Notes under the pieces: generated by a model
Seen by the model: the letters and a program-made list of their open reading frames with translations, nothing else
The model's database searches: none
What the model was told of the DNA's origin: nothing
Part shown: positions 1 through 6,814 of the stretch, in pieces
Layout of the letters: every line of letters starts with the position of its first letter
Position numbering within the stretch: position 1 is the stretch's first letter
Translations under genes and position numbers: made by a program
From: Syntrophomonadaceae bacterium
Lineage (GTDB): Bacteria; Bacillota; Syntrophomonadia; Syntrophomonadales; Syntrophomonadaceae
Direction of reading: 5' to 3'
NCBI GenBank assembly: GCA_030526885.1
Contig: JAUNBV010000009.1
Location: 1 to 16,733 of the forward strand
DNA length: 16,733 nt

Positions 1-33
1 CGCCGTCCACAAATGTAACATAATATAGCATAG

Positions 34-50
34 GGGTGCGCAGCGCATCC
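34..50. repeat. GCGCAGCGC-centred palindrome, copy 1
   Basis: GGGTGCGC (34-41) and GCGCATCC (43-50) pair over 8 bp (one G-T) around a central A at 42. A sister copy sits exactly 80 bp further right, at 114-130. Both begin with AGGGGyGCGCAGCGC. Function is unknown; a protein-binding site or a small repeat element is possible. Confidence 0.5.
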
Positions 51-113
51 GAACCAGGGCGGGCCACCATGGGTCGCCGCTATATTTAGCGAACGTAACC
101 GGGATAATGGCAG

Positions 114-130
114 GGGCGCGCAGCGCGCCG
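114..130. repeat. GCGCAGCGC-centred palindrome, copy 2
   Basis: GGCGCGC (115-121) and GCGCGCC (123-129) pair perfectly around A122. The copy differs from the one at 34-50 by compensating changes in both arms (GGGTGCGC/GCGCATCC against GGGCGCGC/GCGCGCC), so symmetry rather than exact sequence is kept. Confidence 0.5.
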
Positions 131-156
131 GCCGACCAAGCGTCAAGGAGATGGGG

Positions 157-225
157 CCACTTAACAAAAAAAACGGGCACTTAACAACAAATGACCATTT
201 AACTTACAATAAGTGACCACTCACC
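157..225. repeat. Cluster of ~20-bp TTAAC repeats (IS21-end-like)
   Basis: TTAAC recurs at 161-165, 181-185 and 199-203, each preceded by a CCAC/GCAC/CCAT-type trinucleotide, with a degenerate fourth unit (GACCACTCACC) at about 215-225. The spacing is 18-22 bp, close to two helical turns. On the minus strand the unit reads roughly RTGGYCAYTT-n-TTGTTAA. IS21-family elements carry such subterminal repeats as IstA binding sites, so a solo IS21-type end or remnant is the best guess. I see no istA/istB and cannot place the element boundary. Confidence 0.4.
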
Positions 226-315
226 GTGCGCCCAAAGACTGTCCTATAGCCCTCAAAGCTCAGTTTTACCATTTAAAGAGCCTGACCCTTAAAATCGCTT
301 AGTAATGATCGCTCT

Positions 316-333
316 TCACTTAACAAAAAGTGA
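316..333. repeat. Outlying TTAAC repeat forming a short hairpin
   Basis: TCACTT (316-321) is the inverted complement of AAGTGA (328-333), around an outlying copy of the TTAAC core (320-324). It belongs by sequence to the repeat cluster at 157-225 and may mark the other side of the same element end. Confidence 0.35.
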
Positions 334-335
334 GC

Positions 336-357
336 ATTCGTCGTAAAGACGGCGAAT
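336..357 (-). terminator. Possible weak terminator of the minus-strand operon
   Basis: ATTCGTCG (336-343) pairs with CGGCGAAT (350-357) around a 6-nt loop. Read on the minus strand the hairpin lies about 40 nt after the stop codon at 395 and is followed, after a short gap, by CTTTTTG. The T run is not immediately adjacent, so this is a weak candidate. Confidence 0.3.
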
Positions 358-394
358 TAAGCCAGGGACACCGTGCCCGGAGCGCGGGCGGCGG

Positions 395-1285
395 CTATCC
401 CTCTTCTTCTTCGTTGTTTTCATCCTCGCCCTCGGTGGCCCCCGCGTCATCGCCGCCCAGGAGACGGCTGAGGAAGGCCAAAAAGCCGCCGTCGTCAGGG
501 GTGCTTTCCCTGCCATCGGTACGGGTGGCGGCGATGGCCTGGGCCAGTTTTTGCATGAAGTCGCGCTGTAGCTGTTCCTTGCGCGTGAGCTCGGCTTGCA
601 GGTATTCCATGCGGCGGCGGCTTTGGTTTTGGGCGGTCCTCTCGCCGCCGGGGCCTGACTGGTGCGCTTGCTCCCGCAGGGCGGCCAGTTCAGCGCGTTG
701 CTCGCAGTCATTCATAAAGGGCATCACCGCCTGCGGCAGCTCCAGATGATCCTGCACCCGCATCATGCCGCGGATGCGCCCGGCCATGAAGGGGGCGCTT
801 TTGTTTTTGTCCTCCTGATAAGCCACGGCGCTGTGTTCTTCGCCGGGGCCCTGATTCACGCTGAAGGTTCCGGGCTGACCCTTCAGCCCGTCCATATTAT
901 CGGCGTTGATGCGGCGGCTGTCCTGGGGCGGGGTCTTGAGCCCCTGGTTGCGCTGTTTGGTGGCTACCATGACAAAGTTTTGATGCTCGTCCAAGCCGGC
1001 GGATATTTTGCCGTAGGAGTTTCCCCACTCCGCCAGCTTCTGCGGCGGCTGGGCAGCGGTGTTTTCAGAATCCCGCGCCCGGGCGGCCGCGCGTTTGGCC
1101 CGGCTGCCGGCGCGCCGTGCCCGGCGCGTTTTTTTTTGCTTGCGGGCAGCTTGGGTAGGCTCCGGCTCCTGTTCGGCTACTGCGGTGGTCCGATATTCGG
1201 GAAAACGGGGGCCAAATACCGCGCGCTCCCTTATCTGCCCTTCCGAGGCGTGCCATTCCTCGCGCCTTAACGTTTCGTCTTTCAT
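395..1285 (-). CDS. Unrecognised 296-aa charged protein
   Basis: I do not recognise this family. The protein has an Arg/Lys/Ala-rich stretch at about residues 48-71, a middle region with Gly, Asn and Gln (about 80-185), a predicted helical, possibly coiled-coil segment at about 197-253, and a strongly acidic C-terminus ending in a Glu run. There is no signal peptide or membrane segment. The ATG at 1285 is chosen because AAGAAGGTGA (1291-1300) sits 5 nt upstream; an in-frame GTG at 1294 lies inside that site. The upstream ATPase stop codon (1300-1302) overlaps the same site, so translation is probably coupled and the two products may act together. If the ATPase is indeed injection-system-like, this could be an accessory, chaperone or cargo-like protein, but that is inference only. 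A run of nine A residues in the coding strand (1129-1137) is a slippage-prone spot. Confidence 0.78.
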   Translation of the reverse strand: MKDETLRREEWHASEGQIRERAVFGPRFPEYRTTAVAEQEPEPTQAARKQKKTRRARRAGSRAKRAAARARDSENTAAQPPQKLAEWGNSYGKISAGLDEHQNFVMVATKQRNQGLKTPPQDSRRINADNMDGLKGQPGTFSVNQGPGEEHSAVAYQEDKNKSAPFMAGRIRGMMRVQDHLELPQAVMPFMNDCEQRAELAALREQAHQSGPGGERTAQNQSRRRMEYLQAELTRKEQLQRDFMQKLAQAIAATRTDGRESTPDDGGFLAFLSRLLGGDDAGATEGEDENNEEEEG

Positions 1286-1290
1286 CGCGC

Positions 1291-1300
1291 TCACCTTCTT
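1291..1300 (-). promoter_or_regulatory. RBS coupling the 296-aa gene to the AAA+ gene
   Basis: Read on the minus strand, AAGAAGGTGA lies 5 nt before the ATG at 1285 and touches the TAA stop (1300-1302) of the preceding ATPase gene. It decides the start of the 296-aa protein and suggests translational coupling. Confidence 0.7.
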
Positions 1301-3327
1301 TACGGTTCCTCCAGCAGCATGCGGTACTCGCCAAAGTCTTCGCGGTTCAACACCTTGCCGCCCTTAGCCAGTTCCTGGCGGATGGACGCCACGATCTCCC
1401 GCATCCCCACTTCCCCACCGGCGATGGCGGCGGCAAACGCGGCGTTGACGGCAATGTTTTTTATATTGCTGCCGGATAATTCAAAGCGCCCGGCCAGATA
1501 GTCGATATCGATGTCGCTTTTGAGCGGCGTGGCGGGAGGAAACACGCTCTTCCACAGCAGCTCGCGGTAATTGCGGTCGGGAAAGGGGAAATCTATCACA
1601 TATTTCAAGCGCCGCTTAAAGGCTTCGTCAAAGTTTTGCATATAATTGGTGGCCAGAATCACGATGCCGTCGTATTCCTCCATTTTTTGCAGCAAAAACG
1701 CGGCCTCCATGTTGTTGTACTTGTCGTTGGCTTCCTTCATCTCGGTGCGCTTGCCAAACAGCACGTCGGCTTCATCAAAAAAGAGGATGGCCTGGCGCTG
1801 GCCGGCATCGTCAAATATCTCTTCCAGGTTCTTTTCGGTCTCACCGATATATTTGCTCACCACTCCCGCCAGGTTCACTTTATATAGTTCCAGCCCCAAC
1901 CGCCCGGCCACTATCTGAGCGGCCATGGTCTTGCCGGTACCGGGAGGGCCGGTAAACAGCAGCGATAAGCCGGTGCCGTAGGGCAGGCGGCGGCGAAAGC
2001 CCCAGCGGTCAAATACGGTGTGGTTGTGGCGCACCTGGTCGCACGCTTGTTGCAGCATTTTTTTGGACCACGGCGGCAGGATAAGGTCATCCCAATCGAA
2101 GCCGATATTTATTTTTACCGCTTTGCGGCCCATGGGGCGCGTGAGTTGGGCGTGACAGCCGCGGCGCAGGTGGGCGGGGCCGATGCTGGGGCTGCCTGCC
2201 AGGCGCGCGGCCTCCCGGGCGGCTTGCAGCGCCCGAATCATCTGCCCGGGGGTAAAGGCCCAGGTGTTGGCGGCTTCCATTAAATCCACCTCCCCGGAGA
2301 GTTCAAAACCGGCGGCCAGCGCGGGCCACAGCCGGGTGCGCTCCAAATTATCGGGAAGCTCAAGCTTCACCGCCGCCACGCCCGCCCCCAGCTTTTGCGG
2401 GTCGGGATACCACTCCTTAAGCGAGGTCATAAAGGCGGGGGTACAGTATTTTAATGCGGCGTTCAGCAGCGAATAGACATTTTCTTCATATTCATCGTCT
2501 TTATACGGTGGCAATGCATCGCACACAGCCAGGGCCGCACGGTGCAGCATACATTCCCGCAGGATGCGGTGGTTCAAACGGCTGCCGCCGGCGCGGCGCA
2601 AAAGCGCGCTGTCCACCAGCAGCAGGGGCATATCGGCTTCATGGCAGAACTGCCGGATGCCGCGTTTTTTGCCCACTCCCTCGGGGCCGTGGAGGAAAAA
2701 CAGTACCGGCGGCATACCGCCGGAGGTTTCAACATAACGCCACAGTTCCGCGCTGACGCCGGTTTCCGCCTTGGGCGTGGGTTCGGGCTCCTGCCGCGTA
2801 AGCCAGGGCACCAGTTCCGGGTCATCGGCAACGGCGTCGAAGATGAAACTTAAGATGCGTTCATCCAGCCGCAGCGGGGTAAAAAGCCCCGCGGCGTTTT
2901 CGGGGCGGAAAAAATAGCGCGCAAGCTTGGAGCAAGGGCCGATATCGCTGCGGCGGCAGGGTCGGTCATACAGGCGCAGCGCGAGCCCCACGGAAATATG
3001 GTGCGCGTCGGGATCGTTGAGCAGTTCCTCGCAGGCCAGGGCAAAGCGCTGATCCAGCTCCGGCAGCAGCGCCATGGTCACGCAATGGCGTTCAAAAGCG
3101 TTCAGCTCAAAAGCCCAGAACAGGTAATCCAGGGGCAGAAACACCCCCGCCTGTCCGGACGCTTCAGCCCGCTGCCGCATGTGCTCCATAAACGCGGCTA
3201 TGGCGTCGGCATCGGCTTCCTCGCCGGAGGCCATGTTTTCCACCCCCAGCGCGCCAAAGCGCAGTTCCCCCAGGCGCAGCACGTCGGCGATATATCCCTC
3301 ATAACCGGTATAGGGGGGTAAGCTCAT
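1300..3327 (-). CDS. AAA+ ATPase with winged-helix domain, Afp15/Pvc15-like
   Basis: This is a 675-aa cytoplasmic ATPase. Residues about 67-119 contain the ERhcvtMALLPELDqRF-type winged-helix segment typical of ATPases encoded with contractile injection systems (Afp15/Pvc15). A first ATPase module is degenerate: its P-loop reads GPEGVGKK (214-221), with Lys where Ser/Thr is expected, and no DE Walker B follows. The second module is intact: GPPGTGKT (460-467), ILFFDEAD (514-521), sensor-1 ATN (559-561) and the arginine pair in FKRRL (572-573). The start at 3327 has AGAAGGAGAG just upstream; an in-frame ATG at 3390 would overlap the upstream gene. It lies 23 bp after the regulator gene and is followed by a coupled orphan gene. 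In this family the ATPase assists assembly or loading, but no sheath, tube or baseplate gene is visible here, so the partner complex is unknown. Confidence 0.85.
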   Translation of the reverse strand: MSLPPYTGYEGYIADVLRLGELRFGALGVENMASGEEADADAIAAFMEHMRQRAEASGQAGVFLPLDYLFWAFELNAFERHCVTMALLPELDQRFALACEELLNDPDAHHISVGLALRLYDRPCRRSDIGPCSKLARYFFRPENAAGLFTPLRLDERILSFIFDAVADDPELVPWLTRQEPEPTPKAETGVSAELWRYVETSGGMPPVLFFLHGPEGVGKKRGIRQFCHEADMPLLLVDSALLRRAGGSRLNHRILRECMLHRAALAVCDALPPYKDDEYEENVYSLLNAALKYCTPAFMTSLKEWYPDPQKLGAGVAAVKLELPDNLERTRLWPALAAGFELSGEVDLMEAANTWAFTPGQMIRALQAAREAARLAGSPSIGPAHLRRGCHAQLTRPMGRKAVKINIGFDWDDLILPPWSKKMLQQACDQVRHNHTVFDRWGFRRRLPYGTGLSLLFTGPPGTGKTMAAQIVAGRLGLELYKVNLAGVVSKYIGETEKNLEEIFDDAGQRQAILFFDEADVLFGKRTEMKEANDKYNNMEAAFLLQKMEEYDGIVILATNYMQNFDEAFKRRLKYVIDFPFPDRNYRELLWKSVFPPATPLKSDIDIDYLAGRFELSGSNIKNIAVNAAFAAAIAGGEVGMREIVASIRQELAKGGKVLNREDFGEYRMLLEEP

Positions 3328-3350
3328 CAGCTCTCTCCTTCTAAAAGATT

Positions 3351-6300
3351 TTAAACCGTGGCCGACAGGGAGACCCCGCCTTTCATGCATTGGTCGAATA
3401 TGGCGGTGGTCTGAGCGGAAGGCTCCGCATCCAGTTCATCCCGCAATAACCTTCCCAAGCGCTGATAATACTCGCGCACATTTTTATAATCGCCCAGCAT
3501 GGACAGGCATTCAAACAGCAGCGCATAGAGCTGTTCCGCGTACGCGTCCACCTCGATAGCCCGCTTCAGCAGCTGCGCCGCTTCCTCGTAGCGGCTGTGC
3601 CCCATGTGTACCCTGGCCAGCTGCTGGCACAGCCTGATATACATGGTCTCGAACCAATTGCGGCGGCTGTCGCTCCATTCGGCGTCGATATTGTGCAGAT
3701 AACTGCCCTGATAATGGGTTATCGCTCCCCAGTGGGACTCCACATAGCTCCACTCCCGGCGCTCGGCAGCCCGGCACACGGCTTCCAGTTCCGCGTAATC
3801 GGAGCGGACGCGATTCATCCGCATATGATAGCGTTTGTCGCTATATACGATAATATCATCCAATTCACCGGGCTGTAATTGCTTGCGTATGCCGTACAGG
3901 GTGGTATGCAGCAACGCGGTGGCGCTTTCGCTGCTGTGCTCCGGCCACAGGCTCACCAGCAGCCTTTCCTTTTCCACCGGCTGCCCCTGGAGATGAAACA
4001 GGAAGGCAAAGAGCTCCAGCGCCTTTTTGGTGCGCCATTTTATGGGCCGCTTTTCCCCCGGCAGCCAGGCTTCAAAGGCACCGAAGCAGTTTACCCGCAG
4101 CTGGCGCGAGGGGTCCTCGGATTGGGTGAGCGATTCCACCAGGGCCGGTTCCATGCGCCCCTGCATGGCAATATTGACTAAAACTCCGGTGCGCCCGCTC
4201 AACAACAGCAGCAGGAATAGATTGTTGGCGGAGGCATAGGTGAAAAACTGCCGCGCTTGGCTTACCGCCTCGGCTTCATTGCCTTCCCGCTGCCACACCA
4301 TAATCAGATGCATGCGCACCATGGCGGTAAAAAAGGTCTCCTGTTCCGCCTTTTTCAGCAAGGCCTGGCCGAAGCGGCGCACGGCGGAGTCCTCGCCGGC
4401 ATTGGCATACCAGTGCACCAGGCAGGCGGTAACGATTTTGCCGGTCAGGCGGGAATGGGCTTCGGCCACCGCAATCATTTCCGCCGCGCGGGCGCGGCTG
4501 ATCTTGTTCTGTTTAAACACCTGGTCCAACTCGCTGAGGAGCAGCACATAGTCCCGAAAGACCCTGTTTTCTTTGAAATATGTAGCATGTCTTTCCGCCT
4601 TCTCCAGCGCGCTGTTCATGCGTTGCTCCGCTTCCTCCGCGGTGCAGGCAGGGGCGCGCCAAAAACGATGCAGGCGGTAAAGCACGGCCTGCACCAGATA
4701 GATAAGCCAGAGGTCCTCCCGGATATTTTTGCTGTGCCTCCGCTCCACTTCGCGGCGGATTATTTCCTCGGCGCCGGTAAAATCAGCCGCGAACAACTTG
4801 ATTATGGCGATATACATGTCCGCCGACAGGCGCTCGCGCAGGGCAGTGCGGCTGTCGCCCTCTATTTCGAGGGCTGCTGCTTCCTGATAGTCCTTAACCG
4901 CCTGGGCGTATTCGCCCAGGAAGAAGCCCACCGCAGCCCGGGAGCGCAGCATGACATACTCTGCCCGCCGGTTGCCCTCCTTGCGCGCGCTGACCAGCAT
5001 TTCCTCACTCAACTGCCGTGCCGCCTTATAATCCGACAGCAGCACCATATCATACATTATCTCGCTGGCGGCTTCATAGCGCAGGTCCGTCTTTCTGCCC
5101 TCAAATCGCTTGCTCAGCTGGCGCAGCACTTCCAGGCTTTCCCGATGGGAGGCCACATCCCGCAGCAGCTTGGCCTTTTCCAGCGTACAGCGGCTATAGC
5201 CGCGCTCGTCCATGGCGCTTAAAAACATCGGCAGGGCCTGCTCGATACAGCTCATCGCCCGCGCGGGATTGCCGGTGCGATAATAATAGCGGCCCATTAT
5301 GAGCATATTCTGAGCGGTAAAGTTGACCTCCTTGGCCTCCAGATAAGATATCCAACGGCCCAAAGTAGCCAGCTTGCCTTGTTCCAGCATATAATCGCCG
5401 GCGGTTTCCATGGCATACTGCATCATTTCTAGATTGCCGCCGGCCATAGCGTACTCCACCGACTGTTCCTTATTATTAGTACGCAGATAAAAAGTGGCCG
5501 CACTGTCCAACAGTTCCTGCCGCAGCTCCGGCCTGAGCTGCGCCTGCAGGAATTCGCGGAACAACAAGTGATAGCGGTAAAAACGGTCCGCCGTGCCCAT
5601 CTGGTAGAGGAAAAGGTTCTCCTGCTCCAGGTATTGCAGAATGCTGTGCGCGTCAGTGATGCCCATGATGCTGTTGCAGATATCGGGAGCGAGGAAATCC
5701 AGCACCGAAGTGTGGACCAGGAATTGCTGCAGGTCAAAAGACAGCTTGCTGTAGATTTCGTGCAGGAAATAGTCATGTACTGCGCTGCGGTTATACAACA
5801 CCACCAAATCGCGGTCGCTGACCGGTACGCGATGCTGTTGGAAATACAGCACGGTAAACATCACCCCGGCGGGCCAGCCCTCCGTTTTTTCCTGCACCGT
5901 GCGGGTGATGGTGGCGATGTAGGCCTCGGGCACCAAATCGCGAAATATCTCGTCCACTTCCTCGGTGCGAAAGCACAGGTCATCGCGGGTTATAAGCTTC
6001 CCCGTGCCCTTTAACTGATAGGTCGGCAGAAAACGCGGCGGCGCGCCTTTGGTAGAAATGAAAAAGCGTATCCGCTCCGGGGTAAATTGCAGCAACAGGC
6101 CGATAAAGGCATGCACCTGCTCGCTGTTGATCTCCTGAAAATCGTCCAACACCAGCACCAGCCCGTCCTCCGCGGCGGCGGACAGCTGCAGGGCAAATTC
6201 TTGCGCGTTGTGATGCATCCGCTCTTCATCCGGCATATACCCGAACCAGCCGACGGCATCAAAATCAAACGCCGGCACCACGCGTTTTATGGCCACACAA

Positions 6301-6548
6301 AGGTATTGAACGAACACCATCAAGCCATTATCGGTGCTGCCCAGATGATACCAGGCGCAGCCACATCGCGCATAACGCGCATAATGAGCCAGCAGCACCG
6401 ACTTGCCATAGCCTGCGGCGGCGTTCAAAACCACCAGCTTATCTTCCTCATTATCCAGCTTTTCCAATAAGCGGCTGCGGCGCAAAAATGATGAGGAAGA
6501 ACGTGGTATCCGGGTTTTCGATTCCAGAATGGCGCTTGTTTTTTTCAT
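3351..6548 (-). CDS. STAND (MalT-like) ATPase regulator with C-terminal winged helix and BTAD
   Basis: This 1065-aa protein is a signal-integrating transcriptional regulator. The N-terminal NTPase carries a P-loop AAAGYGKS (43-50) and Walker B LVLVLDDF (130-137), as in MalT/LuxR-type STAND proteins. A long helical-repeat region follows (about 340-800). The output is not a LuxR HTH but an OmpR-type winged helix (from about 817; WRTKKALELFAFL, LWPEHSSESA) and a BTAD domain (about 917-1055; LRDELDAEPSAQT), as in SARP proteins but at the opposite end. The ATG at 6548 is chosen because AAAGGG lies 9 nt upstream; an upstream TTG at 6557 directly abuts that site. It is the first gene of the operon, with the AAA+ gene 23 bp behind, so it probably controls this operon or a linked locus. 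The inducer is unknown. Confidence 0.88.
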   Translation of the reverse strand: MKKTSAILESKTRIPRSSSSFLRRSRLLEKLDNEEDKLVVLNAAAGYGKSVLLAHYARYARCGCAWYHLGSTDNGLMVFVQYLCVAIKRVVPAFDFDAVGWFGYMPDEERMHHNAQEFALQLSAAAEDGLVLVLDDFQEINSEQVHAFIGLLLQFTPERIRFFISTKGAPPRFLPTYQLKGTGKLITRDDLCFRTEEVDEIFRDLVPEAYIATITRTVQEKTEGWPAGVMFTVLYFQQHRVPVSDRDLVVLYNRSAVHDYFLHEIYSKLSFDLQQFLVHTSVLDFLAPDICNSIMGITDAHSILQYLEQENLFLYQMGTADRFYRYHLLFREFLQAQLRPELRQELLDSAATFYLRTNNKEQSVEYAMAGGNLEMMQYAMETAGDYMLEQGKLATLGRWISYLEAKEVNFTAQNMLIMGRYYYRTGNPARAMSCIEQALPMFLSAMDERGYSRCTLEKAKLLRDVASHRESLEVLRQLSKRFEGRKTDLRYEAASEIMYDMVLLSDYKAARQLSEEMLVSARKEGNRRAEYVMLRSRAAVGFFLGEYAQAVKDYQEAAALEIEGDSRTALRERLSADMYIAIIKLFAADFTGAEEIIRREVERRHSKNIREDLWLIYLVQAVLYRLHRFWRAPACTAEEAEQRMNSALEKAERHATYFKENRVFRDYVLLLSELDQVFKQNKISRARAAEMIAVAEAHSRLTGKIVTACLVHWYANAGEDSAVRRFGQALLKKAEQETFFTAMVRMHLIMVWQREGNEAEAVSQARQFFTYASANNLFLLLLLSGRTGVLVNIAMQGRMEPALVESLTQSEDPSRQLRVNCFGAFEAWLPGEKRPIKWRTKKALELFAFLFHLQGQPVEKERLLVSLWPEHSSESATALLHTTLYGIRKQLQPGELDDIIVYSDKRYHMRMNRVRSDYAELEAVCRAAERREWSYVESHWGAITHYQGSYLHNIDAEWSDSRRNWFETMYIRLCQQLARVHMGHSRYEEAAQLLKRAIEVDAYAEQLYALLFECLSMLGDYKNVREYYQRLGRLLRDELDAEPSAQTTAIFDQCMKGGVSLSATV

Positions 6549-6601
6549 ACCGGCCAACCCTTTGCAAACAACCGATCATGCCATCTTGTTCCTGTCCCCC
6601 T

Positions 6602-6630
6602 ATTTTATTACACAACGGGCAAAAAATAAA
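6602..6630 (-). promoter_or_regulatory. Possible promoter of the regulator operon
   Basis: On the minus strand TTTATT (6625-6630) and TAAAAT (6602-6607) are 17 nt apart, in an AT-rich gap upstream of the ATG at 6548. The -10 is good (5/6) and the -35 weak (3/6), as might be expected of an activated promoter. Confidence 0.4.
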
Positions 6631-6678
6631 TGAAAACTTACAATAGGCGCTTAAAATCTCTTTTTATCCCAAGCTGGC

Positions 6679-6707
6679 TTGACTTTTACATCATTAGTGG
6701 CTAAAAT
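6679..6707 (+). promoter_or_regulatory. leuS promoter
   Basis: TTGACT (6679-6684) and TAAAAT (6702-6707) are separated by exactly 17 nt, each 5/6 to the housekeeping consensus. Transcription would start near 6714 and give a leader of about 100 nt before leuS. Confidence 0.75.
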
Positions 6708-6761
6708 ACCCTGTGTAGCTGGGGATGAAGGCCCACGCAGTATTGGTAAACGGCATCGATT

Positions 6762-6785
6762 CCTTCACCTCTTTAAGGGTGAAGG
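6762..6785 (+). promoter_or_regulatory. Hairpin in the leuS leader
   Basis: CCTTCACC (6762-6769) pairs perfectly with GGTGAAGG (6778-6785) around an 8-nt loop, ending 14 nt before the leuS Shine-Dalgarno. What follows (TGTTTCATTT) is a poor T-tract, so it could be a weak attenuator or a stability element. No T-box AGGGTGGNACCGCG motif is present. Confidence 0.45.
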
Positions 6786-6814
6786 TGTTTCATTTAACAG
6801 GGAGGATGGAATTT

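Larger units (their letters stand above)
1..394. other. Gene-free left edge with repeats
   Basis: I see no credible coding region here. The stretch lies downstream of the minus-strand operon that ends at 395. It contains two GC-rich palindromes (34-50 and 114-130), a cluster of degenerate repeats built on a CAyTTAAC core (about 157-225, with further copies near 268-277 and 317-324), and a small hairpin at 336-357. The mix of simple repeats and absence of genes fits a remnant of a mobile-element end, but no transposase is visible in the window. Confidence 0.6.

Noticed and set aside
74..92. Shared CTATATTTA string with 12279-12290
   Set aside because: Only about nine bases match in AT-rich context; chance is sufficient.
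157..225. CRISPR array
   Set aside because: The units are too short and variable, there are no unique spacers of constant length and no cas genes.
662..1270. Plus-strand open frames (also 330-749) opposite the orphan gene
   Set aside because: The minus-strand frame has a good, coupled ribosome site and operon context; the plus frames have neither.
4257..5222. Long plus-strand open frame opposite the regulator gene
   Set aside because: It lies entirely within the coherent 1065-aa regulator, lacks a ribosome site and shows no domain.
6725..6814. Upstream in-frame ATG for leuS, or a leucine leader peptide
   Set aside because: The ATG has no properly spaced ribosome site, the extension is not LeuRS-like, and there are only a few scattered Leu codons with no stop before leuS.
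6714..6814. T-box riboswitch for leuS
   Set aside because: The leader is too short, and the conserved AGGGTGGNACCGCG box and stem I are missing.
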